Notes: generated by a model not told the origin, from the letters alone. A stretch of DNA of 64,000 nucleotides from Pseudomonadota bacterium (GCA_036339585.1 JAYZAS010000023.1:1-64000); one strand, 5' to 3'. Shown: positions 7,944 to 16,006, numbered from the stretch's first letter. A program made the numbers and translations.

Positions 7944-9311
7944 ATGAAGCATTTAACCAAAAAACTTTCCAAACTCATTACGTCAATATCATCCAAAGAT
8001 ATTACAGAGGCATCTATTATCAAAGCCAGACAATTACTACTTGATGGTATCTCAGTAGCAATAGCTGGGACAATCCAAGAAACAGCCCCTTCGATCCTTG
8101 CAGATCATATCAGAGAACAAGGAGCAAAACCTTTGTCGTCTGTGATTGGATTTGGTTTCAAAACAACTCCAGTAAATGCGGCGTATATAAATGGATCATC
8201 AATGCACGTCTTAGATTACGAGCCAATGTGGGCACCTGCTAACCACGCGCTTTCTACTAATTTACCGACAGTCCTAGCTTTAGTAGAAACCACCGATGTA
8301 AATGGCCTCGATGCTTTAACGGCATTAATTAAGGGGATTGAGATCCAAGGCTGGATCCGCGAAGCATCACGGCAATATGATCCCGGAAAACTCAAAATGC
8401 ATCCGCCTGGGCTTACGGCACCGTTGTCATCGGCAGTTGCCGCTTCGCATATACTCGGGCTTGACGCGGAAACGCTTCAACACGCGATTGGGCTGGCAGT
8501 TTCTCGGGCCGGAACATCACTTGCCAATGTTGGAACCATGGCAAAAATGACACATTGCGGTTTATCTGGAGCTATGGGCTTAGATGCAGCACAGATGGCT
8601 CAACGTGGTTTTACCTCCAATCCTGAAGCGATAGAGGCTCAGCGCGGATACATCGATATGTTTTTCAAGGATGAGTTTCATGGCAGTGAACTTTTAAATT
8701 TTGGACCACCCTTCCGCATAGTAGAACCCGGCTATGCACTGAAGATGTTTCCTAGCCAGTACGCGACGCATTTTGTAATCAGTGCCGGCTTGGCGCTTCA
8801 TCCAAAAGTCGTTGATTCAGACAAGATTGATAAGGTTAAGCTCACCAGTCCTGAAATGGGATACATAGATCGATCTCATCCAGAGAGCGGGTTAGCAGGT
8901 AAATTTAGCTTTCAATACACTTGCTGTGCAGCACTCCTGGACGGTGTCGTTAATATGGCAACTTTTGAAGATAGCCGCCGCTTCGCTCCTGATATGGAAA
9001 AAATGCTCGATAAAATCGAACTCTGTATGTCGCAAACTATTCCCGGAAAATTTCAGGATATGTATGTGGATTTAGAAGTAAGAATGAAGGACGGCACAAA
9101 GCATACGACACGGTGCCGTGGCCCTAAGGGAAGTTGGAATGGTGATCCTGTGAGCGTTGAGGAACATCTACAGAAAGTCAGAAGTTGTCTTGACACAAGG
9201 CTCAATCAAAGCGCACGCGAACGAATCATTGAATTAGGTAATAATTTTGAAATGCTCACTAACACTGAATTGCGTGAGCTCCTTTCAATTGCATCAAACA
9301 GCAGTCTCTAA
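7944..9311 (+). CDS. MmgE/PrpD family protein, copy 2
   Basis: 455 residues, collinear with copy 1 and roughly half to two-thirds identical by eye: ARQLLLDGISVAIAG, SSMHVLDYEPMWAPANHA, KMTHCGLSGAMGLDAAQ, GYALKMFPSQYATHF. The shared YEPMW.PANHA and KMFPSQ...H motifs suggest both copies act on related substrates, but neither matches a characterised PrpD or decarboxylase closely enough for me to name it. No strong Shine-Dalgarno precedes the ATG (AGTCCC), so translation may partly depend on copy 1. The pair could be a heteromeric enzyme or two specificities after duplication. A TauD-type dioxygenase follows after 204 bp. Confidence 0.85.
   Translation: MKHLTKKLSKLITSISSKDITEASIIKARQLLLDGISVAIAGTIQETAPSILADHIREQGAKPLSSVIGFGFKTTPVNAAYINGSSMHVLDYEPMWAPANHALSTNLPTVLALVETTDVNGLDALTALIKGIEIQGWIREASRQYDPGKLKMHPPGLTAPLSSAVAASHILGLDAETLQHAIGLAVSRAGTSLANVGTMAKMTHCGLSGAMGLDAAQMAQRGFTSNPEAIEAQRGYIDMFFKDEFHGSELLNFGPPFRIVEPGYALKMFPSQYATHFVISAGLALHPKVVDSDKIDKVKLTSPEMGYIDRSHPESGLAGKFSFQYTCCAALLDGVVNMATFEDSRRFAPDMEKMLDKIELCMSQTIPGKFQDMYVDLEVRMKDGTKHTTRCRGPKGSWNGDPVSVEEHLQKVRSCLDTRLNQSARERIIELGNNFEMLTNTELRELLSIASNSSL
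8892..8977 (+). repeat. 86-bp direct repeat, copy B (within MmgE/PrpD copy 2)
   Basis: Identical to 7446-7531. Identity stops abruptly at both ends: the left-hand neighbour base is A in copy A and G in copy B, the right-hand one T and C. Confidence 0.9.
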
Positions 9312-9515
9312 AGTTTGACATTTTTGCTTTGGTTTCAAAACTCGCGTTAAATCTCTAGAGCCGCAGCACAATTCGGCGAAGCGCCAAATCTCTAAGGGTA
9401 AAAATAATCTAATTGTCCTATTAATCTCTCTCATAGACACTCCCTATGTTACAAAATTTTTTAGTATGATAATTATCTATTTGCTTTCAAAATCAACATA
9501 GAGGAACCCCTTATT

Positions 9516-10466
9516 ATGGCCATAGAAAAGGCTGAAGTTGTTACATCCAATACACCTAACTCAATTGGAATAAAGCCACTAGCGATGACCATAGGTGCAG
9601 AGATCACTGGGATCGATATTTCGAGCCCACTGTCAGGCGAAGTAATAAAAGAAATACGTAATGCATTCTTAAAATGGAAAGTTCTGTTTTTCAGAGATCA
9701 AAAACTGAACCACGATCAGCACATAGCCTTTTCAAAGCAATTCGGTGAATGCACTCCGGCGCATGCTGTTTATGGGCACCAAGACGATCGCTGGCCCGAG
9801 ATCTACACGGTCGACCGTGACCGCCGCGATAAACGTTATAAGGGAGCTGATTTGCTGTTTCCCTGGTCTGGCTGGCACGCAGACGTGACCCCCGCGATAA
9901 ATCCACCTGCTATTTCAATATTGCGAGGAGATAAAATGCCACCTTATGGAGGAGACACTCAGTTTGCTGACATGGTAGCGGCATACGAAGCGCTTTCCAA
10001 AACCATGCAAGAATTTTTAGACGGCCTTCGAGGGATACATCGATATCGAGGAAATGCGGGAGTAAACACGTCTGAAGAATATAAGAAAACACTCCAGAAA
10101 AATCTTCTGATCAGCGAACATCCGTTAGTACGTGTCCATCCTGAAACGGGTGAAAAAGCAATTTACTGCGCTCCCTCGTTTATTGAAAGTATCGTAGATT
10201 TAACACCAACCGAAAGTGAAGCCTTATTGGTTATGCTTAAGACCCATGTGGCACGACCTGAATTTAATGTTCGTTTTAAATGGACTGATCATTCGCTCAC
10301 AATGTGGGACAATCGCCAAGTGCTGCATATGGGACCGAAAGATATAATTAACTCGGAGTTCCCGAGAGAAATCCATCGTACTACTCTAATGGGCGATATA
10401 CCGGTGGGGCCCGACGGTCGCACATCAACGTCAATAGAAGGAAATCCTATTGAACCTCAGAAATGA
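9516..10466 (+). CDS. TauD/TfdA-family 2-oxoglutarate-dependent dioxygenase, copy 1
   Basis: 316 residues. The family uses Fe(II), O2 and 2-oxoglutarate to hydroxylate substrates such as taurine, alkyl sulfates or aryloxyacetates. The facial triad is visible: His121 and Asp123 in WHADVT, and His271 in WDNRQVLHMG; arginines in FPREIHRTT (284 and 288) would bind the 2-oxoglutarate carboxylate. The N-terminus (IGAEITGIDIS) is typical. No sulfonate transporter or sulfite-handling gene is adjacent, so taurine is not implied. It is followed by an MFS permease, which may import its substrate. Confidence 0.87.
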   Translation: MAIEKAEVVTSNTPNSIGIKPLAMTIGAEITGIDISSPLSGEVIKEIRNAFLKWKVLFFRDQKLNHDQHIAFSKQFGECTPAHAVYGHQDDRWPEIYTVDRDRRDKRYKGADLLFPWSGWHADVTPAINPPAISILRGDKMPPYGGDTQFADMVAAYEALSKTMQEFLDGLRGIHRYRGNAGVNTSEEYKKTLQKNLLISEHPLVRVHPETGEKAIYCAPSFIESIVDLTPTESEALLVMLKTHVARPEFNVRFKWTDHSLTMWDNRQVLHMGPKDIINSEFPREIHRTTLMGDIPVGPDGRTSTSIEGNPIEPQK

Positions 10467-10627
10467 ATTATTACGCTTTTAGCAATCAACAAGCTCGTTT
10501 ACCTTTGTTCGGTCGCTACTTTCAAATGGTAAAGAAGCAGCGGGAATAACAAGGCCGAGGATTGAGAATTTAAGGAACTATACTTTGGTAAAATTTATAT
10601 ACCTAATAACCGTCCTATAGCCCCACT

Positions 10628-11863
10628 ATGATAAGTCGCAGCCAGCTCATTGCCGTGTTCATTGCAAGGGTATTTTTATTCCTTCCCTTCATGGTCGTAG
10701 CGGGCTGTATACCTCTCCTAATTGAGGATTGGAAAATTGGTGCGGTCCGCGTAGGAACGATAGTGAGCGGCTTTTTCGTAGCCTACGCTATTTCTCTAAC
10801 ATTTTTTTCTTATTTAGGTGGGCTTATTGGGGCAAAAAAAGCGGCACAGATTTCAGCCATGTCAACCGCAATAATCAGCACTGCGTTCGGGGTTTTTTCT
10901 AGGGATTTTACCTCAACGTTAGCTCTCTACTCTTTAATCGGACTAAGCCAAGGTGGCGTGTATACTCCCTTAATAGCATTATTCCGAGACAATGTGCCCC
11001 CTCAAAATTTGGGAAGCGCGATTGGATGGCTAATCTCCTCCACATCCATAGGGTATGCTGCATCTATTAGCCTAACGGGAATTGCGATAGGGATCGATAG
11101 TTGGCGTTTAGCATTTTTAGTAACGGGTTCACTCACAACGATCGGCGCGGTAATTTTATTGATAAGCATCAATGGTCTAGATAATGTTATTCATGTTAAA
11201 TCTAAAGATTATGGTATTTTTCGCGAAGCCCTTAAAAGTCGCACAACAAAAATACTTCTAGCTGGTTATTGCGCCCATAATTGGGAATTGATCGGCATGT
11301 GGAGTTGGGGGCCAGCCTTGATCGCTGCCAGCTTTTTACTTTCTGGAATTAATACCGCAGAAGCTGCCCAATGGAGTGCCCAATTTGTTATGGTGCTTCA
11401 TTTAGGTGGGGCAATCGCAGCTTCAACCATGGGAACACTCTCTGATCGAATTGGTCGTCGCAAGATTTTAATATTCACAGCTGTAATCGGGGCGATTTTC
11501 TCTTTTACCATTGGATGGTCAGTAACATTACCGGCCACGATAGTTGCAGGCTTAATGATCATATACGCATTTTTTGCATTGGGTGACTCGCCGGTTCTTT
11601 CGACAGCTTTGGCCGAAGTGGCAGAACCTGCGTCCCTTGGTGACCTGCTCGCGTTGCGTTCCTTACTCGGATTCATTGTTGCAGCAATAGCGCCCATCGC
11701 CGTTGGGTGGGTGATAGACATATTAAGTGCCTCGAACTGCAGCCCCACTATCGTTTGGGGAGCTGCTTTTGCAACCTTAGGACTAGGTGGAATACTAGCA
11801 GTTTGTTTTGCGATGAAGCTGCCAAAAGAAAACCAGCAAATACAGCCAACCGCAAAAGGTTAG
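10628..11863 (+). CDS. MFS transporter (12 TM)
   Basis: 411 residues with about twelve hydrophobic helices in two six-helix halves and the cytoplasmic loop motif DRIGRRKI between TM8 and TM9; an RLAF arm follows TM5-TM6. This is an inner-membrane secondary transporter driven by an ion gradient. It resembles organic-acid or nitrate/cyanate-type permeases rather than drug exporters, but I cannot name the substrate. It lies 161 bp after the dioxygenase on the same strand. No clear Shine-Dalgarno precedes ATG 10628 (CCCCACT), leaving some doubt about the exact start. Confidence 0.85.
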   Translation: MISRSQLIAVFIARVFLFLPFMVVAGCIPLLIEDWKIGAVRVGTIVSGFFVAYAISLTFFSYLGGLIGAKKAAQISAMSTAIISTAFGVFSRDFTSTLALYSLIGLSQGGVYTPLIALFRDNVPPQNLGSAIGWLISSTSIGYAASISLTGIAIGIDSWRLAFLVTGSLTTIGAVILLISINGLDNVIHVKSKDYGIFREALKSRTTKILLAGYCAHNWELIGMWSWGPALIAASFLLSGINTAEAAQWSAQFVMVLHLGGAIAASTMGTLSDRIGRRKILIFTAVIGAIFSFTIGWSVTLPATIVAGLMIIYAFFALGDSPVLSTALAEVAEPASLGDLLALRSLLGFIVAAIAPIAVGWVIDILSASNCSPTIVWGAAFATLGLGGILAVCFAMKLPKENQQIQPTAKG

Positions 11864-12068
11864 TTACACCCCTCAGCCGAGTAAAACTGATCGACTTAAC
11901 GTTACTGCATTTCTTGGTGTAAAGTAGATCACAGATTCAGCATGTATAGTACAAACTCCTCTAGCAAAAAATGGAACTAATTTTTGTAGAGCGGATACTA
12001 ATAACATGACTACTAGCGAAGCGATCCCTCACCTACACAAATACAGTCTGATTAGGCAGAATATTAAA

Positions 12069-12449
12069 ATGAAAAAACGCGCCACAACACTCTGCCTGAC
12101 GATTGCCGTGCTATTTGGATTTGTAAAGGCGAGTTGGGGCGCGGGGGAATTCCCATATTCTCTGAATGGTCTTTGTTTAGACAACCTTGAAGAAGGTTGT
12201 CTGCCACGTTACTTACCACTCAAAGGTCACAAGATATCATATTGCGAAGCATCGTGTGACCTTACAAACCCGATAAAAATAAGAGGCATGGATGGCGTGC
12301 TTTACGATCTTTCGTGTTCCACCGATGGTAGTGAACAACATCCTACTAATGTAATTTTACTAAAACAAAAACTAAAAAATGGTAAAGAAGGTTCAATGTC
12401 GTGGATTGACTCAGCAGGTACATTTAAGATAGTTCGCTGTCCAGAATGA
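12069..12449 (+). CDS. Small secreted Cys-containing protein of unknown function
   Basis: About 126 residues. The frame opens at 12006, but ATG 12069 gives a classical signal peptide: KKR, a hydrophobic core (TLCLTIAVLFGFV) and a likely cleavage after ASWGA. The mature part has six cysteines (CLDNLEEGC, YCEASC, LSC and VRC near the end), suggesting disulfides in the periplasm or outside. I recognise no family. It is flanked by about 200 bp upstream and 130 bp downstream with no other gene, so context gives no role. Confidence 0.6.
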   Translation: MKKRATTLCLTIAVLFGFVKASWGAGEFPYSLNGLCLDNLEEGCLPRYLPLKGHKISYCEASCDLTNPIKIRGMDGVLYDLSCSTDGSEQHPTNVILLKQKLKNGKEGSMSWIDSAGTFKIVRCPE

Positions 12450-12582
12450 TTTCATAATACAGCCAAAGTCATCGAAAAATAATGTGGTTTTTGTCGAACT
12501 GGAATTCATTAGGCGAAATTTATTAGTGAAAACAAAATTAGACCTGGTGAGTTGGCAACTTGAAAAGCTTGCAACCTGATCG

Positions 12583-12861
12583 TTAAAGGAAATGGTGAAG
12601 ACTAGCCAAATGTTTCGGATGATCAGTGGGCCCTATACGAACAAAACTAGCAATATTTGCAAATTTACCAACGTTTGCATTTGCAATATCGGTGTAGCGA
12701 TCACAATAAGAATAATCGTCGATAATGCTATTTAACAAGCGAGTGCCTTTACCAATTTCAACATACCTTCCAAATTGAGTGTTGGTAATCTCACATTCGG
12801 GGTGAATATACGGCTCTGTCGCACTCAGTTTTGGCAAGCTACTCTCACTTAATTCGGACAA
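12583..12861 (-). pseudogene. Truncated hexapeptide-repeat transferase, phosphonate-associated type
   Basis: Only 92 codons remain, starting at a TTG that overlaps the end of the upstream alcohol dehydrogenase gene. The sequence matches the start of the left-handed beta-helix family linked to phosphonate loci (TIGR03308-like): PYIHPECEITNTQFGRYVEI, then DDYSYCDRYTDIANANVGKF and FVRIGPTDHPKHLASLHHF. Intact members are about 200 residues, with a further coil set carrying VWIG and VTKDV motifs. Here the frame stops one residue after HHF, and I could not find the rest in the following 130 bp in any frame. Best read as the 5' remnant of a gene cut by a deletion or insertion. Confidence 0.7.
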
Positions 12862-13976
12862 AATCGCTCAAGACTGCGACGGGCCAAGCTTTGGGCTATT
12901 CTACCGTTTACGTCTCGTAGGTTATTGGCGGCACGCGCCGGAGTAATCAGACTGTCGCCGAACTGGTCTGTCACGTCTGGCGATACGTAGCCTGCCAAAT
13001 AGTGTCCAAGGTTTAGTTCATCAAACCACGATTCCAAAGCACCGGGGATATCCGAAATCGCGCATGACAAACCTGCTGCTATTGGTGCCAGGCGTTCCGG
13101 GTGAACCGCGGAGTTATAACGGGCGACTTCCGGCAATGTGAAACTACAGGCAAATCCATGCGGCATACCGAACTGCGCAGTAAAGGGATAAGAAATCGAA
13201 TGCGCTAATGCCGTTTGGGTCGTGCCCATTGCGTATCCGGCGAATAACGCGGCCATCTGCAAGCGCCTGCGGGTCTCAACCCTTTGCGGATCGGATTGAA
13301 CCAGATCCAAATTCTCACGCAATATTGAAATTGCCACGTTAGCAAAATGATCAGACAACGGTGTATTGTTTTGATTCCAAACGGCTTCCATAGCATGGGA
13401 CAACGCGTCCAAACCGCTTGAAAGCGTCACATCATGTGGCATGGATGTGCACAACGCCGGGTCTATTACAGCGTCACTTGGATATAGGGCAGGATTATGG
13501 AGCGAAAACTTTTCGTTTTCATCACCCCAAATCGTTCCCCAGCGCGTGACCTCTGACCCAGTTCCCGATGTCGTGGGAACCGCAATAATCGGGATTGGCG
13601 CAAATGTATTTGACAACTCCAGGCCGTTTTTCAGATGCGCAAAAAGCGGAGTAATATCTTTTCCGAGTGCAGTCAGCGAGACAATCCCTTTGGTTGCATC
13701 GATAACGCTCCCGCCACCAAGAGCAACAGCAACATCTACACTCGGCATGCCGGCAGAAAATTTTTTAATATCGGAAATGCGCGGGTTAGCGGGAACAGAA
13801 GCGATAGTCGCAACCGGCTGTCCGGCCGCCGCGGTTAAGACTTCAATCGCCCCGCGTTTTGACCAACCCTCACTTGTGACCAATAGCCATTTACGATCCG
13901 CTAACAACCCGGCGACAGCGGTTTCAAAGGAGGAACCCGAATGAATACGGGTAGGACAGTGAAACGGGCGGCTCAA
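12849..13976 (-). CDS. Iron-containing alcohol dehydrogenase, possibly phosphonoacetaldehyde reductase-like
   Basis: 375 residues of a group III alcohol dehydrogenase. NAD(P)-binding GGGSVIDATKG and PTTSGTGSEVT are intact; metal ligands are Asp in VIDPAL, His in GLDALSHAMEA, His in ALAHSISYPF and His in GMPHGFACS. It starts at TTG with AAGGGG upstream, overlapping the stop of an upstream remnant (TTGA). The adjoining phosphonate-type hexapeptide remnant suggests a phosphonoacetaldehyde reductase, but the enzyme could act on other aldehydes. Its base composition is visibly richer in GC than the genes on either side, suggesting transfer. It is the only intact gene between broken neighbours, so its present function is uncertain. 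Confidence 0.8.
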   Translation of the reverse strand: MSRPFHCPTRIHSGSSFETAVAGLLADRKWLLVTSEGWSKRGAIEVLTAAAGQPVATIASVPANPRISDIKKFSAGMPSVDVAVALGGGSVIDATKGIVSLTALGKDITPLFAHLKNGLELSNTFAPIPIIAVPTTSGTGSEVTRWGTIWGDENEKFSLHNPALYPSDAVIDPALCTSMPHDVTLSSGLDALSHAMEAVWNQNNTPLSDHFANVAISILRENLDLVQSDPQRVETRRRLQMAALFAGYAMGTTQTALAHSISYPFTAQFGMPHGFACSFTLPEVARYNSAVHPERLAPIAAGLSCAISDIPGALESWFDELNLGHYLAGYVSPDVTDQFGDSLITPARAANNLRDVNGRIAQSLARRSLERFCPN

Positions 13977-14077
13977 AACCCGTGCCCCTTATCAGCCGCG
14001 GCCCGATTTCGGCCCGCAGTTACGAAACTCGCGCACTCGTCCAGAGTTTGATCGGTGAGTTGGCCGGGAGCGTTAAT
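13973..14077 (-). pseudogene. 3' tail of a lost gene upstream of the alcohol dehydrogenase
   Basis: A GC-rich frame on the minus strand reads [18 protein letters not shown], then VTAGRNRAAADKGHGF, and stops with TGA overlapping the TTG start of the dehydrogenase, the usual arrangement of translationally coupled operon genes. It has no start of its own and runs into the ppk1 stub at about 14077-14105. I take it as the C-terminal end of a protein whose 5' part was lost. I do not recognise the family. Confidence 0.45.
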
Positions 14078-14318
14078 CACCACCCGTTTCCATCTTGTGC
14101 GCTGTCAAGTTGATCGAGATGAAGACACACCATAAAAAATTCATCAATATTACTGGCAGAAATAGATAAAATCCAAGCCTCTTGAGGAGTGGGTTACTTG
14201 TATTGATGGCTTCTTCCAAAACATGCTCATTAAATGCCAGCCAAGACAGCTCTTTATCAATAAAGCCGTCCCTAACCCGTTTCCCACTATTCATTTTTAG
14301 CGTACATTCCGCCGACAC
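14077..14318 (-). pseudogene. ppk1: 5' stub of polyphosphate kinase 1, frameshifted and truncated
   Basis: From a GTG at 14318 the frame reads [19 protein letters not shown], then NPLLKRLGF, the characteristic N-terminus of PPK1 ([12 protein letters not shown]). The expected continuation appears only in another frame: [15 protein letters not shown], then stop at 14077-14079. One base seems missing in a T run near 14172, since restoring a T gives [16 protein letters not shown]. About 80 codons remain of a protein normally near 700 residues; the rest is replaced by GC-rich unrelated sequence. PPK1 makes polyphosphate from ATP. A second intact copy elsewhere in the genome cannot be excluded. Confidence 0.8.
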
Positions 14319-14684
14319 TTTTAAAAATCCGCCCTAGTTTTCTGTGGTTCAAATACAAACTAACAGCAAATTCTTACTAAAATGTTAAATTTTTATTACA
14401 ATGGTGCATTTTGTTCTGCCTCGCCTTCGATGCACGAGGTTTTTTTATTTGACTTCCGTCCCAGGCATGATCGCCATGTGTTCAGATATTGGAACAGTAA
14501 CAATTCTGCAACAAATCCACGTTAGTAATTTAATCTTAATTGAGCTCTAAGACCTGCGAGATAATGTGGAAAATATGGATCGAATAAATTCTTTTTCAAA
14601 CAGCATATGGCGGATAGAAAAATTCTTTTGCGACCGTGCTACGTTATTAGTCGTGTCACACTAAACGTTTTAAAAACCTAAAAA
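14319..14684. other. AT-rich intergenic region between the ppk1 stub and arsI
   Basis: 366 bp without a credible reading frame. It holds one intrinsic-terminator-like hairpin pointing right (14418-14446) and must contain the promoter for arsI-arsC. I saw no clear ArsR-type operator dyad next to arsI. Confidence 0.6.
14418..14446 (+). terminator. Intrinsic terminator without an upstream gene
   Basis: GCCTCG, an 11-nt loop, then CGAGGT followed directly by seven T in total. The stem is five Watson-Crick pairs plus a G.T pair. It faces right, yet the only gene to its left is the leftward ppk1 stub, so it may be the relic of a deleted plus-strand gene. Confidence 0.5.
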
Positions 14685-14696
14685 GTGAGGATGAAA

Positions 14697-15137
14697 ATGG
14701 CAAGGATGCATATTCATATTTCGGTGGACGATTTGGAGAAATCTACCGATTTTTACTCCAAGTTATTCGGTAAAAAACCAACAAAACAAAAAGAGGACTA
14801 TGCAAAATGGATGCTTAGTGACCCCCGAGTTAATTTTGCAATATCCGCGCGCGGCGCGAAGACCGGACTAGATCATCTTGGGATGCAAGCTGAAGAAGAA
14901 GATGAGATGGATGGGTTGCGCGAACGTCTGGAACGAGCGGGCATCTCTACCTTTAATGACGGTGAAACTACGTGCTGTTACGCTAAGTCGGATAAAACCT
15001 GGGTGCAGGATCCGGCCGGCATAGCATGGGAAGTGTATCGTAACATGAAGGATGTAGAATATTTTAATGACACAGCCATGGGCGAAAATACTTGTTCCGA
15101 TACCGCAAGACGACCCGGAAATGAGTGCTGTGAATGA
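14697..15137 (+). CDS. arsI: ArsI/CadI-family VOC metalloenzyme (organoarsenical C-As lyase)
   Basis: 146 residues. ArsI is a non-heme Fe(II) dioxygenase that cleaves the carbon-arsenic bond of trivalent methyl- and aromatic arsenicals. Seen: the vicinal cysteine pair Cys93-Cys94 in ETTCCYAKSDKTWVQDP that binds the arsenical, and candidate metal ligands His5, His60 (GLDHLG) and Glu112 (AWEVY), spaced as in the family. The tail carries extra cysteines (ENTCS, ECCE). ATG 14697 is chosen because GAGG lies 6 nt upstream; GTG 14685 and ATG 14691 are too close to it. The stop overlaps arsC by 4 nt (ATGA), so the two form an operon. Cadmium-responsive CadI is the alternative name. Confidence 0.88.
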   Translation: MARMHIHISVDDLEKSTDFYSKLFGKKPTKQKEDYAKWMLSDPRVNFAISARGAKTGLDHLGMQAEEEDEMDGLRERLERAGISTFNDGETTCCYAKSDKTWVQDPAGIAWEVYRNMKDVEYFNDTAMGENTCSDTARRPGNECCE

Positions 15138-15544
15138 AACGTGTGCTAGTTCTTTGCACGGGCAATTCATGCCGTTCTATAATGGCGGAGGCACTAATAA
15201 ACGCCCTCGCAGAGGGGCGTTATCAAGCGGTAAGTGCGGGGAGTAATCCGACCGGTGAGATACATGAAAAATCTTTTCAAACATTAAGACGCCACGGACT
15301 GAGCGTGGATGGATTTTACAGCAAATCTTGGGATGTGTTTGAGGGGCAGCATTTCGATTACGTAATTACAGTCTGTGACTCTGCAGCAGCAGAGACCTGT
15401 CCATTATTTACAGGAAACTATTCAAAACTTCACTGGAGCATTCCTGATCCCGCAAAAGCAACTGGGGATGATGAAGCGATTTGCACAGCATTTAACGATG
15501 CCTTTTATTTGATAAAACAACGGATCCAAGCCGAGTTACTATGA
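15134..15544 (+). CDS. arsC: Thioredoxin-type arsenate reductase ArsC (LMW-PTP fold)
   Basis: 136 residues. It reduces arsenate to arsenite in the cytosol through a cysteine relay. The phosphatase-like loop is CTGNSCRS with nucleophile Cys8 and Arg14; the redox pair is Cys81 and Cys89 in VCDSAAAETCP, as in the pI258-type enzyme. Length is typical. Its ATG overlaps the arsI stop. No arsR, ACR3, arsB or arsM gene is in the neighbourhood, so arsenite export must be encoded elsewhere if it exists. Confidence 0.92.
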   Translation: MKRVLVLCTGNSCRSIMAEALINALAEGRYQAVSAGSNPTGEIHEKSFQTLRRHGLSVDGFYSKSWDVFEGQHFDYVITVCDSAAAETCPLFTGNYSKLHWSIPDPAKATGDDEAICTAFNDAFYLIKQRIQAELL

Positions 15545-15733
15545 ACTGTCGGTTATTTTTATGATCCCTTCATTTCATGTCATAAGAAGGTACGCTGGAA
15601 ATGGGCGGATATTGACGGAACTTATCGGAGAAAACCTTTAATTCGTATGAAAGTCAGAAAATAAGACGTAATAACCAGAGCGAAAAGCCCTAATCTATGA
15701 CAACTAAGGTTTAAAGCCTTCGAGTTAGGATTT

Positions 15734-15886
15734 ATGTGGGCGCCTATCTTAAATTGGAAAAGTATTTTACTAACTTTTTTCTGTTTTGCGGGCTTCGTGA
15801 CTGCGTCTTTGCTGGCAATCCCTAAAATGTTTTTATCAATGGGCACACCAGAAAACAAATCATACGCCCATGTTGACACAGTCTAA
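15734..15886 (+). CDS. Possible 50-residue single-TM membrane peptide
   Basis: A short frame reads MWAPILNWKS, a hydrophobic helix (ILLTFFCFAGFVTASLLAIP) and a polar tail ending in AHVDTV. AGGA lies 4 nt before the ATG. The hydrophobic core with flanking Trp and Lys looks like a real N-in/C-out membrane helix. I know no family. An antisense frame (15622-15879) covers the same DNA but looks like its shadow. It lies between arsC and the dehydrogenase gene; 15545-15733 and 15887-16006 hold nothing else I can identify. Confidence 0.35.
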   Translation: MWAPILNWKSILLTFFCFAGFVTASLLAIPKMFLSMGTPENKSYAHVDTV

Positions 15887-16006
15887 GCAAATCCCCACTC
15901 TATTGAGCTTGATGCTTTAATAACCATCTCCGAGGATATTGAGGCTCGCTGTTGGTATGCGGCCAACAAGAGTGTTGCTGAAAAACGGAATTGAAGGGTT
16001 TTTATA

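Noticed and set aside
14073-14318. 81-codon frame that looks like a small membrane protein ([18 protein letters not shown]).
   Set aside because: The hydrophobic part is out-of-frame ppk1 sequence; the correct frame encodes [13 protein letters not shown].
15622-15879. 85-codon minus-strand frame after arsC.
   Set aside because: No Shine-Dalgarno or family; the plus-strand 50-codon frame on the same DNA is more protein-like.
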